From positions 1-51,912 of the forward strand of contig JAFXVF010000010.1 of the NCBI GenBank assembly GCA_017524665.1: a DNA stretch of 51,912 nucleotides. Reading direction: 5' to 3'. This stretch comes from Clostridia bacterium (GTDB lineage: Bacteria > Bacillota > Clostridia > TANB77 > CAG-508). The notes beneath the pieces are model-generated. The model saw nothing but the letters and a program-made list of their open reading frames with translations. It was not told the DNA's origin and did not search any database. Positions 1 through 9,542 of the stretch are shown here, piece by piece; the first letter of the stretch is position 1, and every line of letters starts with the position of its first letter. A program made the translations under genes and the position numbers.

Positions 1-138
1 AGAGGAGAAGGACTACTAAAAGTAGGAGAAGAAACAGCAATAATAGCAATAAGACCGACAAAGAAAGAATTTGAATTTGTAGAAACAAACCAAAACAAAC
101 TAGCAGAAATGAGAAAAGAAAAGGAAAACAGTAAATAA
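1..138 (+). CDS. C-terminal end of a possible VirB4-like secretion ATPase (partial)
   Basis: Reading from base 1 gives 45 residues before TAA at 136-138, beginning RGEGLLKVGEETAII and ending in a lysine/glutamate-rich tail. The gene starts outside the window. The GxGLLxxG pattern followed by a short beta-rich end resembles the C-terminus of VirB4/TraE-type conjugation ATPases, and the genes directly downstream are VirB6-like, which is the usual neighbourhood for VirB4. The piece is too short for a firm assignment; any protein ending in a small beta hairpin could look like this. The 105 bases to the next start hold only a ribosome binding site and a 21-codon open frame with no good ribosome binding site. 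Confidence 0.4.
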   Translation, partial: RGEGLLKVGEETAIIAIRPTKKEFEFVETNQNKLAEMRKEKENSK

Positions 139-243
139 GAAGAAAAGAAATGAAAAGATGAGGAACAACACGGAGCAAAACAATAAAGATAAGCAAAGTA
201 AATGTAGAGCAAATGTAGAATGAAAAGAAGGAGGAGCCAAGCT

Positions 244-1467
244 ATGAGAAAAGCCATTACAGTTGTAATATTAATAATATTGCTATTTGAATTTTCCCTA
301 AACAACCGTGTAATGGCTACTAGCATGGAAGCTTTTAATGAGATAAACGAAGGCTACACGAGCTATACAGATACGAAGCGGGGGAGATGCAAGAGAAGCA
401 ATAGCAGCTAGAAACGCACAAAAAAAAGAAATATCCAAAACTAATGCATCTTTTGGATTTATAGGAACAATACTTGGATGTATCCTTTTCGTAATTCCGA
501 CTGTTATACATTTATTACTAACATTTGTTGTATTGCCAGAAAACGTTAGCCAAGTGCAAGAATTTACTATAGAAGATTTGCTATTACGGTAGATTTGAGT
601 TGTTTGACGTAAACTTTACAGGACATTCAAGTTTGTCATCAGAGCCTGTATATGTTACCAGTAGCATAAATAGATTAGTAAAAGAAAATGTTGCACAGTG
701 GTTTTATGCTATAAGATCATTTGCACTCGCCGCCTTACTTGTAATATTAATTTATATTGGTATAAGAATGGCAACTTCTACGATAGCTTCAGATAAAGCA
801 AAATATAAACAAATGCTTTTAAATTGGCTAGCAAGTATAGTAATTCTTATGATATTACCATACATAATAGCGGCTGCAACAACCGTATGTAGTGCTACAA
901 TAAATGTAATAAGGGGAGTAGCAGAAAAGGCTGTTACAGTTCAAATAAATAATCCCGATGTAGTACAAACAGGAGGACTAAACTTTGAAAAAACATTGCT
1001 CTATGGGAAAGTGGATGAAAATGGAAATGGCTTTGACGGAATATTAACTAAGCTCCAAAAGGGAAACCGGTTGGGAAATGTTATCATTAGTAATTGTTTA
1101 TTGCGTAATAGCGTGCTACCAAGTTAAATTTTTCTTTATGTACCTAAAAAGAATGCTCATGGTTGGTTTTTTAATAGTTATTTCTCCATTAATTACAATA
1201 ACTTATTCTATTGATAAAGCTGGTGACAATCAAGCACAAGCATATCAAACATGGATGAAAGAATTCCTTGTAAATGTATTTATTCAACCGCTACACGCAT
1301 TGATATTTATAGTATTTATGTATTCTATATATGGAATAATGGAAAGAGCACCTCTTTTAGCTATATTATTTATCTCGGCATTATCAAGAGGAGAGGGTAT
1401 AGTTAGAAAAATATTCAAGATGGGACCATCAGCTGCAATCGGTGGCTTAGGAAAAGGAAAAAAATAA
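244..1467 (+). CDS. VirB6/TrbL-like polytopic membrane protein A, with three CGGN +1 recoding sites
   Basis: Read through three CGGN quadruplets (379, 587, 1068) this is one protein of about 406 residues. It has a hydrophobic leader (residues 4-20), a transmembrane segment near 70-95, then the VirB6-like core shared with the other units in this locus: [30 protein letters not shown], and after the third site YLKRMLMVGFLIVISPL and a WMKEF...IQPLHALIF block. VirB6 proteins form the inner-membrane channel base of type IV secretion systems; that role is inferred here from the paralogues and the possible VirB4 tail upstream. The ATG at 244 is chosen over the in-frame ATG at 220 because GGAGGAG (229-235) sits correctly before 244. 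In the standard code the gene would be four fragments. The short, lysine-only tail (GLGKGKK) differs from the long tails of its paralogues. Confidence 0.75.
379..382 (+). other. CGGG quadruplet, +1 recoding site 1
   Basis: In-frame CGG in VirB6-like gene A. Zero frame stops at 409-411. Skipping one base gives DTK-[G]-GDAREAIAARN and an open frame onward into a transmembrane segment. It lies in a G5 run, so alone it could be dismissed as a homopolymer error; the other eleven sites are not in such runs. Confidence 0.75.
587..590 (+). other. CGGT quadruplet, +1 recoding site 2
   Basis: In-frame CGG followed directly by TAG in zero frame. The +1 reading gives TIEDLLL-[G]-RFELFDVN, which aligns without a gap with the paralogue TLETIVFNQIPLFDVN in the gene at 3105. 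The quadruplet therefore contributes exactly one residue. Confidence 0.88.
1068..1071 (+). other. CGGT quadruplet, +1 recoding site 3
   Basis: In-frame CGG in VirB6-like gene A; zero-frame stop at 1125-1127. The +1 reading gives KGN-[G]-WEMLSL then YLKRMLMV. Paralogues have DGWYGTVLY and RGFTATAIY at the same place, so glycine before an aromatic residue is the expected residue. Confidence 0.88.
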
Positions 1468-1482
1468 TAAGGCGGTGGATTG

Positions 1483-3077
1483 ATGAAGAAGAAAAAGTTA
1501 AATAGAATAAAAATTGCTATTGTAATCTTAGTAATAATCATAATTACTTTATTTATTATTATAAATCAACTGCCTAAAAATAACGAAGTGGAATATGAAA
1601 TGCCTTCTCAAATTACATCAATAGAAGATTTGCTTAAATATTATAACTGTACAAATATAATGATAACAGAAAGCAAAGAAAACGGTTTTGAGTATGACAT
1701 ATATCTTAAATTTGGTGAAGACACTTGGAAAGAAAATGGAAATTCTAATGAGGCATACTATACATCAATAATTGTAAATGTGGCCAACTTATTAAACTAT
1801 AACAGCTATAGAATGATAGACTCAGAACGAAAACTTTTAATTACTATAATTGCAAATAATGCAGAAAGAAAGATACAAAAAACATATATTAACGGACAAA
1901 TAGATTATTTTTCAAGAGAGCTTACAAAAAAAATTGCAGATACATATAAAGAAGTAAAAGAAATAGACATGAAGATTCAGGCAAAAGAAATAAATGCATT
2001 AATTAATAACAACTGGGAACCAATTCAGCTAGGAACAATAGAAAGTAGATTTGAAGATTATGACATATACTTTGATGAAGGAATAGAGGTTAAAACTATT
2101 GATGGCAAGGTATATAATATAATCTTTACTGAAAAGTACAAAGAAACTATATTAAATGGACTACGAGTAAATGATACAAAAGAAAAGATTACAAATGCAT
2201 TAGGAAAACCATCATTTAGTGACCCATCTGTAATTGGATATAAAGGTAAAGACATTTATGTATTCTTTTCTGAAAATGAAATATCAGTATATAGAGTTCA
2301 AACATTTGAAGACATGAAAGATTTTCTTAACTTATGGAATACATTCTTAAATGAAAAAGATGTTAAATCATTTGTAAACAAGGTTACAGATATTTGGCCA
2401 GGATATAGTGAATTTTTATACGATTCTAATTTTGTATATCTAAAATATACGCTAAAGGGAATAGTAATACAATTTAATGTTACAACAGAAAATGGCATAG
2501 TGTTATATAACAATTTTCAAGGAACTATTGGAAATGAATTAACACTTAAAGATATAAATCCTGAAAATATACCTAAAAATATATATTTACATACTGATGA
2601 AGACTTAGTGGAGACAGAAGAAATAAACAGAATACGGAGTAAAAACATTCATGAGAACAGATGAATATATGCCTATGGTAGATTCACAACATAATGAAGA
2701 GCTGTATTTTGATGATAAAGGAAATGCAGCCCAAATAGCTTCTATTAAACGGAAGTTATTCATTTAACAATGTACACAGTAACAAGTTTTACTTAATATA
2801 TAAATATGCAGAATCTGGAGTTAGGGATATAAAGTTTATGTCTAAAGACCGTAAGCTCCCTGATTCAGAACTAATTAGACACAAGGTAATTAATACATAT
2901 GGATGGTTAAATGATGAAGAACTGTTGTATTCTGTAAAAGGAGAAGGAATATTTAAATATAATGCAGAAACAAGAAAACTTGAGACAATAATAACAGGAT
3001 CAGATACATTCGAAATAATTAAAATTGAAAATAATACTGTTTATTACGATAATAATAAAATTATGCTAAAGAAATAA
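1483..3077 (+). CDS. Membrane-anchored extracytoplasmic protein of unknown function, two CGGN sites
   Basis: About 530 residues when read through the quadruplets at 2635 and 2750. A lysine-rich start is followed by one hydrophobic segment (residues about 10-29, rich in Ile/Val), then a soluble domain with no membrane segments, so it is probably anchored in the membrane and faces outward. The last 110 residues have beta-rich, propeller-like sequence (YGWLNDEELLYSVKGEGIF, then VYYDNNKIML). I do not recognise the family. ATG 1483 is preferred over TTG 1480; the upstream AAGGCGGTGG is a weak ribosome binding site. It begins 15 bases after the VirB6-like gene and precedes another, so it is probably a subunit of the same apparatus. 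Under standard decoding it would be three pieces. Confidence 0.65.
2635..2638 (+). other. CGGA quadruplet, +1 recoding site 4
   Basis: In-frame CGG; zero-frame stop TGA at 2662-2664. The +1 reading gives EEINRI-[G]-VKTFMRTDEYMP and stays open to the next quadruplet at 2750. Confidence 0.85.
2750..2753 (+). other. CGGA quadruplet, +1 recoding site 5
   Basis: In-frame CGG relative to the frame set by site 4; zero-frame stop at 2765-2767. The +1 reading gives AQIASIK-[G]-SYSFNNVHSNK and runs to the TAA at 3075-3077. Two consecutive sites, each in frame only after the previous shift, argue against chance. Confidence 0.85.
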
Positions 3078-3104
3078 TAATTTAGCAAAAAGGATGGTGA
3101 TAAA

Positions 3105-6100
3105 ATGAAATTAGCAAAAAAAGCATTAATTGTGTTTTTAATTGTTGTAATTTTATTGCCATGCTTATTTACATATAACCCTGTACTTGCAGCTATAGAT
3201 GAAGAACAAAAACCGCCAATACAATATGGGTATGAGGTAAGTGAAGAACAGGCACAAGAAATATATGAAGCCTATGGTCAAGGTGCTACAATAGGCCTTA
3301 CAATGGAGCAACAAAAACTTGTAAAAGTATATGTTGAAACATATTTATCCGAAGCATATAAGTTTAATCCAAAGCCTTTTGTATACGATGCACATAACCT
3401 TAACGGTTATACAAGAGCTTTCCACCAAAATGATTGGAGCTCAACAAGAATTGGCTCAAGTGGTACATGGAGAGAGGGACAGCCATATACTAACAAACTT
3501 GTTTTTGTGTGCAGTGTGTTTACCGCTGCGATGCTACACCAGTCAGTAGGAGCGTATTTTGAAGACACTATATATAGAGGAGCAGGCTATGCAAGCGTAG
3601 GAGGAAGAGGAGCAGAATATTTTAATAGAATTGAAGGAGAAGAAATATTACAAATTGGTGATGTCATTTCAGAACAAAGCTTTCATCACTCTATGTTATA
3701 CTTAGGAGTGGATGAAAAAGGATATCACATAGTAGCTGAAACATGTGGAGGTTCAAGAGTAATTGGGATAAACAGAATAAGGGGATCTCAACTAAACAGA
3801 CCTCTTACTGTAAATCTTTTAAGACAAATTAGCCCTGTGTATGCTGAAACAGGCGGACGTAGCTTATACCACGTAAGTAGAGTAAAACCAGAGATAATTC
3901 CAAAGGGGTGGACGCTACCAGGATACATAACAATTCAATGGCCTAATGGCGAAACTTCTGGATTTGACACAGAAGATTTAGACAACATATTAATTGAGAC
4001 AGGGTTTGATGAATCAAGACCAATGTTTTATGATGGTTTGGCAACTCCAATTGGAACTTTAGGACATGGAAATGGCTTTGAAGATTTGATAAAAAGACTA
4101 GGCCAACTATTCAAAGATTTTCTAGATACATTAATTGGATTAATAACAATGGCGTTTAGAATGCCAGTTGTTGGATGGATGTATATTATAGAAAACCTTA
4201 TAACATCGACAGTTCAAGTAATATCTACAGAATATATAAACTCAGTAACTTTAGAAACAATTGTGTTTAATCAAATTCCATTATTTGATGTAAATATTTT
4301 TAATACAAATAGAACATATGGCAGAGTAGTTACTACATTTAGAGAAAATATAGCAGGATGGTATTTTGCATTTAGAAATCTTGTGATTGTTATACTATTT
4401 GTTGCACTCCTATACATGGGTATAAGAATGGCATTAACTGCAATAGCTGAAGAAAAAGCAAGATATAAAAGGTTGATTGTAGACTGGATTGTAAGCTTTT
4501 TCATGGTTATGTTTATACATTATTTTTTGGTAATAATATTTGACCTAAATGACTTTTTAGTAGAACTAATACAAAATGCGTTGAGAAACCAAAGTGGAGT
4601 AGAAAGCTTATATGATAAGTCAAGAAACTTAGCATACAGTATCAAATTTACAGATGGCTGGTATGGCACAGTACTATATGTAGCTCTAGTATGGTTTACA
4701 CTTAAATTTACGATTAAATATGCAAGAAGAATGCTTACAGCGTATATATTAATTATACTTTCACCATTTGTGTCAATAGTATATGCTTTAGATAAAATAA
4801 AAGATAACAAAGCACAATCACTTGGAAAATGGCTTAAAGAAATTGTATTTACAGTTTTAATACAAGCAGTACATGCGTTAATATATGCAGTATTCATGGT
4901 TATTATTATCACAATTTCAGCAAATGCATCAATACTAAACCTTGTAGGAAGTGTAATAGTGTTAATAATTGCTGTAAAATTCATGGAAACGGCAGAAGAA
5001 ACATTTAAAACTATATTTGGATTTAACTCATCTAACATATTAAAAGAAACTATGGATTCTACAATTGAAGCATTTGGCAAAGCAAAAATGGTAAAAGATG
5101 TAGCTGTTGGATATGGAAAAGCGGTAAAATACGGGGGAATAGGAATTGGAAAATTTGCAGGGTTTACAGCAAAAAACATTATTGGAAAACCTACAAGAGC
5201 TTTAGGAAGACATGTTAAACCGATAGGAAATGCTGTCGAAAAATATGACAAAGTAAAATATAAATTAAAAGATAAAGCAAAAGATCTAAGAACTGGATAT
5301 AAAGGAGAATTGAGAGATGCAAAAACAACTACCGGAATTGATAAATGGATTCAAGCTAAAAGGCAACAACAAGAAAGACTAATACAAGATGGCAGAAGAG
5401 AAGCTAAAACAATGTATGGCACTGGAAAAAATGCTGTAAAAAATGCTGCAAAAGGATTAGGAACACTATTTTCAAAAACAGCAGCATCAGTTTCATATAT
5501 GATAGCAAGTGGAACAGCTGCACATGAAGCAAAAAACTTTGTAAAAAAACATAGAGAAAGAACCAAAAAACTTGCAATAAAAAAAGCTAGCAAGCTAGAC
5601 CAAAAGAGATTTAAATCACAACATGGTGCTTATGGACAAATGAGATATATGCAAAAAGAGGAAGAAGAGCTTAGAGAATTTAGAGAAACTGATATTGAAT
5701 TTAGAGAAACACTTGAAAAAGCATGGAATAGAGATGGACTAATTGCAAGAGGTCAAACTGCAGGGCAAGGCTCAACACTTGAAGAAAGATCTAAATATGC
5801 ACAAGAAATTGTTATGCAAACATTTAGAGCAAGAGCTACAATATTTGGACAGGCTCAAATACAAACAATTATGTCTAAAATAATATTAAAGAGTAATGGT
5901 AAGGGGCTTACAATAGGAGCGATTTTAGATGAGCTAGAAAAAGGAAACCCTAATGTTACATTTAATAGAGAGGCTATGTCTCAAAGATTAAGAGAAGAAT
6001 TAGCTTTAGCAATGATAAATGTTGCGAATGGTAAACCAGAAACAATTAGGCTTGGGTTTGACAAAGACGTAGGTGGAGGAGAACTATTAGGTGATAGGCT

Positions 6101-7451
6101 ATATGAGGCTATAAGACAAGCAAGAGCAAGCAAAGACAAAACATTAGGAGATAGCAAACAAGAAAGAGCTGAAAATGCTGTTACACAAGAAATAAGCAAT
6201 TACATTTTCGATGAAGAAAAAGGAGAAGAAAATGCAAGACAAGTAATGGAAAGCCTTGACATGGCAAGCCTAGCAACATTGATTTCAAGGGCTGCAAGTG
6301 GAAGAACTGCTACTGGCCAAGAAGCATTTAGCATCTCTACGGAATCAAGTGTAACAAGACACATTTATGGAGAAGTGCTTGAAAAATCAATGAGTGGAAA
6401 TGCTCCATCAAGTGTTGCTGATATAAGTTCATTTACATCTACAATGAGAAGCAATATGACAGAAACACAACAAGAAATGTTTGATTCTCATTTTGAAAGA
6501 AGAGTAGAAGAACAATTAAGCCGAATTGGAATTGCAATGAGAGAAATTACAGCAGAGGATGAAGGCAGAGTAACGAGTGGATTATCTGAAACACAAATAA
6601 GACATGAATTAGCTAAGGAAGAATTAGCAGAAGCTATAGGAGAAGAACGACTAAGAGAAATAGTAGAAACATTAAGAGCAAACAATATTCAAGGTAAACA
6701 AGCGGCTCAAGAAGCACTTGAAATGCTATCAGATGAAGAAAAAGCACAACTTTTTGAACATGACTTTGGAGTAGACGAAGAACAACAACTAAGAAGAATT
6801 GAAGAAGCAATAAGTGACACCCCAGCAGAAGCAAGAGACGAGCTAGAACATGTAATAGGAGAAGATAGACTTGAAGAAATTGCAAATAGAATACAAGAAG
6901 AAGGATTAACCCCAGAGTATGCGGCTGCAAGAGTATATACTATGCTTTCAAATGAAGAAAGAGCTCAATTAGCTACTACACATTTTGGAGTAAATCAAGA
7001 ACAACAATTAAGTAGAATTAGAATTGCACTAAAAGATATATTAGAAGATGATAGAAGCGAAGAAGAAATTATATCAATTACTGATGATATGCAAGGAGAA
7101 TTTAGAGGAGAATTACGCCATATACTAAGTGCAGAAAGATTAAGAGAAATAGCTGAAAAAATGAGCACTGAAGGAATACCAAGAGATAAAATGTCAACAA
7201 GAATATTTGAACTTCTTAGTTATGAAGAGAAGAAAAACTTATTTGCTTCATCAATTAGAATACATTTAACTGATGACATTTCAGATGAATTAGAGCAATT
7301 TGAAGATGCATTTGAAAAGACTTCTGAATTTAGCAGAAAAGTAGTAACAATAACTACAAGAACAGGAATATTTACAAGAGAAGACTTAAGAGCACAAATA
7401 CAAAGAATATCCGAAAATATGGCTAACAAAGAAACAAGTGAAGCAACATAA
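3105..7451 (+). CDS. NlpC/P60-like peptidase domain fused to VirB6-like channel with long coiled-coil tail
   Basis: A 1448-residue protein with no in-frame CGG. A signal peptide (1-30) is followed at about 100-260 by an NlpC/P60-like cysteine peptidase region: Cys in VFVCSVFT (near 137), LQIGDVIS, paired His in FHHSMLYLG (near 194), then HIVAET. Residues 333-645 form the VirB6-like membrane domain (YGRVVTTFRENIAGWYFAFR, YMGIRMA, KARYKRLIVDW, ARRMLTAYILIILSP, WLKEIVFTVLIQAVHALIY). A basic segment then leads into an acidic, charged helical tail with three related repeats starting near 1178, 1251 and 1342 (ERLREI...LSDEEKAQLF...FGVDEEQQLRRI). Inferred role: a T4SS channel subunit carrying its own peptidoglycan-opening domain outside and a large cytoplasmic platform inside. 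The AAGGATGGTG motif upstream supports ATG 3105. Peptidase activity is untested. Confidence 0.75.
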   Translation: MKLAKKALIVFLIVVILLPCLFTYNPVLAAIDEEQKPPIQYGYEVSEEQAQEIYEAYGQGATIGLTMEQQKLVKVYVETYLSEAYKFNPKPFVYDAHNLNGYTRAFHQNDWSSTRIGSSGTWREGQPYTNKLVFVCSVFTAAMLHQSVGAYFEDTIYRGAGYASVGGRGAEYFNRIEGEEILQIGDVISEQSFHHSMLYLGVDEKGYHIVAETCGGSRVIGINRIRGSQLNRPLTVNLLRQISPVYAETGGRSLYHVSRVKPEIIPKGWTLPGYITIQWPNGETSGFDTEDLDNILIETGFDESRPMFYDGLATPIGTLGHGNGFEDLIKRLGQLFKDFLDTLIGLITMAFRMPVVGWMYIIENLITSTVQVISTEYINSVTLETIVFNQIPLFDVNIFNTNRTYGRVVTTFRENIAGWYFAFRNLVIVILFVALLYMGIRMALTAIAEEKARYKRLIVDWIVSFFMVMFIHYFLVIIFDLNDFLVELIQNALRNQSGVESLYDKSRNLAYSIKFTDGWYGTVLYVALVWFTLKFTIKYARRMLTAYILIILSPFVSIVYALDKIKDNKAQSLGKWLKEIVFTVLIQAVHALIYAVFMVIIITISANASILNLVGSVIVLIIAVKFMETAEETFKTIFGFNSSNILKETMDSTIEAFGKAKMVKDVAVGYGKAVKYGGIGIGKFAGFTAKNIIGKPTRALGRHVKPIGNAVEKYDKVKYKLKDKAKDLRTGYKGELRDAKTTTGIDKWIQAKRQQQERLIQDGRREAKTMYGTGKNAVKNAAKGLGTLFSKTAASVSYMIASGTAAHEAKNFVKKHRERTKKLAIKKASKLDQKRFKSQHGAYGQMRYMQKEEEELREFRETDIEFRETLEKAWNRDGLIARGQTAGQGSTLEERSKYAQEIVMQTFRARATIFGQAQIQTIMSKIILKSNGKGLTIGAILDELEKGNPNVTFNREAMSQRLREELALAMINVANGKPETIRLGFDKDVGGGELLGDRLYEAIRQARASKDKTLGDSKQERAENAVTQEISNYIFDEEKGEENARQVMESLDMASLATLISRAASGRTATGQEAFSISTESSVTRHIYGEVLEKSMSGNAPSSVADISSFTSTMRSNMTETQQEMFDSHFERRVEEQLSRIGIAMREITAEDEGRVTSGLSETQIRHELAKEELAEAIGEERLREIVETLRANNIQGKQAAQEALEMLSDEEKAQLFEHDFGVDEEQQLRRIEEAISDTPAEARDELEHVIGEDRLEEIANRIQEEGLTPEYAAARVYTMLSNEERAQLATTHFGVNQEQQLSRIRIALKDILEDDRSEEEIISITDDMQGEFRGELRHILSAERLREIAEKMSTEGIPRDKMSTRIFELLSYEEKKNLFASSIRIHLTDDISDELEQFEDAFEKTSEFSRKVVTITTRTGIFTREDLRAQIQRISENMANKETSEAT

Positions 7452-7482
7452 TATTAAATAAATTTGAATAAGGAGGGTGAAT

Positions 7483-9496
7483 ATGAAATTATTAAAAAAG
7501 GTATTGGTAATAACACTTATATTTTTAATGTGTAATAGCATTATTTACCCTCACTATGCTGTAGTGTTTGACACTGGGGTTAAATTTGATTCTGATGACC
7601 CCGACAAATTTTCGTACGAAAAAGATATTGAGGGACCAATTTTGTTTTTAAACGAATCAACCGAGGTGTTATTAGACGAACTTGTTCTTGATGAAGAACA
7701 GTATTATGAATATTTAATTGACATAGCTATAGAAAAAATAGTGTATGACAAGTTAGTAGACATAATAAATCACAGCGGCGATGCGGATTTTATTCTCGCT
7801 TTAAGCACAAACACTTGGATTTTTTGGAATAATGTCGTTGACAGTAGCGGAAATTTCACGCTAAAATCAAAATATAAAATAGATTTCACAAAGGGGTTAG
7901 AAGAACAAGAAAGCGATTATGCAAAGCGATGGTACGAGGATATAATATCATGGCCTAAAAGGAGATTTGAAATTATCAAAGCATATGGGGATAACTGGAA
8001 CGGTAATTTTATTGGGGAATACGCTGATTTTGATGAAAAATATAGATGGTACATGCAGTATATAGATAGAAAATACTATGTTGGTGAATTATCATATGAC
8101 TGGTCTGAACCACATACTTGGAGTTACCGCAGAATATTAACGTGGCAATTAATAGATGCATTAGATGAAGAATATAATTGGCTGTACCCTGAAAGTTTAG
8201 GAAACTACCCATTTGATTCTAATAGATGCATCGAATTAGAAAGAGCTCGAGAAAACGATGAAAACTACGAACTTCCAACAAATTGGTTATACCAAAAAAG
8301 ACTTGAAGACTATCCACAAGTACATATGCAGGCTATAGTTACATCAATAAATAATTCGACAACGTTAACCAGTGAACAAAAAGAACGTTTACAAACACAT
8401 CACCTTCGAAAATTAAGGAGTATTAGAGATGAGATAAGAGACCATTTTGCAGATGGAGTGTGGGCAGATAACAATTATTTTTCAGGAGATTATCATAGAG
8501 ACTATCCTACACATGCACCAGAAGGAAATGGCGCATACACGTTTTTTGCGTATGGAGAATGGCAAGGGGTTACAGTTATGGCGGATTGTTCATATGGACC
8601 TAATGAGTTTTTACGTGATGATGTATTTTATGTTCAAGATTATTTTGTAAATCGTCTATTGGAAATTCATTTTCAGCATCATAAGCTTCAAGACATAGAA
8701 GATAATGGAATGTCACCATATGATAGAATAGACTATGCTAGACCATTATTCGAGCCGGAACCAACACCAGAGCCGGAACCAACGCCAGAACCAGAACCAA
8801 CACCAGAACCAACACCAGAACCAGAACCAACACCAGAACCAACACCAGAACCAGAACCAACACCAGAACCAACACCAGAACCAGAACCAACACCAGAACC
8901 AACACTAGAGCCAGAACCAGAAAGTCGTATTGAATATAGGTATTATAGTGTAGATGGTGTAGATACAGATCGAAATACAAATACTGTAGGTGTATTCAGA
9001 GCAGGAGGAATACTAGATACAATACTTGGCTTTCTATTATACCCAATAAAACTAACGTTTTTAGTACCAGGGTTAATTGCAAATTTAATACTAACACAAA
9101 TTGCAATGGTGGGAAGTGAATCTCCAACTTTTGGAATTACGCTTGAATCCATATTATTCAACAAATTGGCTCTTACAGATATCAATGTGTTTTCAAGGTT
9201 TACAGCCACGCAAGAAGAAACCCCATCTAGCACTATAAGAGGAATTAGAACTAATGTTGCACAATGGTACTATGCTTTAAGAAACTTTTCAATTGCCGTA
9301 TCACTAGTATTTCTATTATACATTGGAATAAAAATGGCTATAAGTAATATAGCAGAGCAAAAAGCAAAATACAAACAAATGTTAATAGATTGGGCAGTAC
9401 GGACTAGGACTAATATTTATTTTACACTATTTGATAATAATAACAATAAATGCAAATTCAGCACTTGTAGCAATTTTAAGAAGAGCTATAAAATAA
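7483..9496 (+). CDS. VirB6-like unit, N-terminal half only, with PEPTPE linker and one CGGN site
   Basis: About 670 residues. Signal peptide [17 protein letters not shown]; an extracytoplasmic domain (about 30-420) paralogous to that of the next gene (shared YYxxLIxxAIEKIxYDK, NWLxQKxLEDYP, NSTTL, SPYDRIDxxRP); a Pro/Glu/Thr linker; then the first half of the VirB6 core ([45 protein letters not shown]). Reading through CGGA at 9400 continues as AV-[G]-LGLIFILHY and then stops properly at TAA 9494-9496, before the second half of the VirB6 core. That missing half is present in the next gene, 46 bases downstream. ATG 7483 is chosen because AGGAGGG (7471-7477) overlaps the alternative GTG 7477. 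Confidence 0.75.
8752..8922 (+). repeat. Pro-Glu-Thr tandem repeat linker (EPTPEPEP type)
   Basis: Imperfect short tandem repeats of cca gaa cca aca (PEPTPE) inside the VirB6-like gene, placed between the extracytoplasmic domain and the membrane domain. Such extended proline repeats commonly act as stiff spacers, here possibly across the cell wall. Confidence 0.9.
9400..9403 (+). other. CGGA quadruplet, +1 recoding site 6
   Basis: In-frame CGG. The +1 reading gives IDWAV-[G]-LGLIFILHY, matching paralogues INWVVGFALIFVLHF (gene 12219) and MDWVVSFALIFLLNY (gene 20438) with no gap and with Gly or Ser at the quadruplet position. The zero frame gives polar sequence (RTRTNIYF...) with no resemblance to the family. 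Confidence 0.92.
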
Positions 9497-9542
9497 ATCT
9501 AATGCATTTAACAAGGCAAAATTATAGGGAGGAGGGTGAAAA

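Noticed and set aside
158..223. 21-codon open frame between the first two genes
   Set aside because: It has no good ribosome binding site, no recognisable motif, and ends inside the ribosome binding region of the next gene.
220..243. ATG 220 as the start of the first VirB6-like gene
   Set aside because: The Shine-Dalgarno GGAGGAG lies inside that extension and points to ATG 244; the extra residues (MKRRRSQA) are not needed.
587..592. RF2-like programmed frameshift at a stop codon
   Set aside because: Only two sites (587 and 25145) have a stop directly after CGG, and no consistent upstream Shine-Dalgarno stimulator is seen; the other ten sites shift without an adjacent stop.
4520..5251. 243-codon minus-strand open frame opposite the NlpC/P60-VirB6 gene
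   Set aside because: It is a mirror of the real + strand membrane segments (hydrophobic antisense), with no promoter or ribosome binding site.
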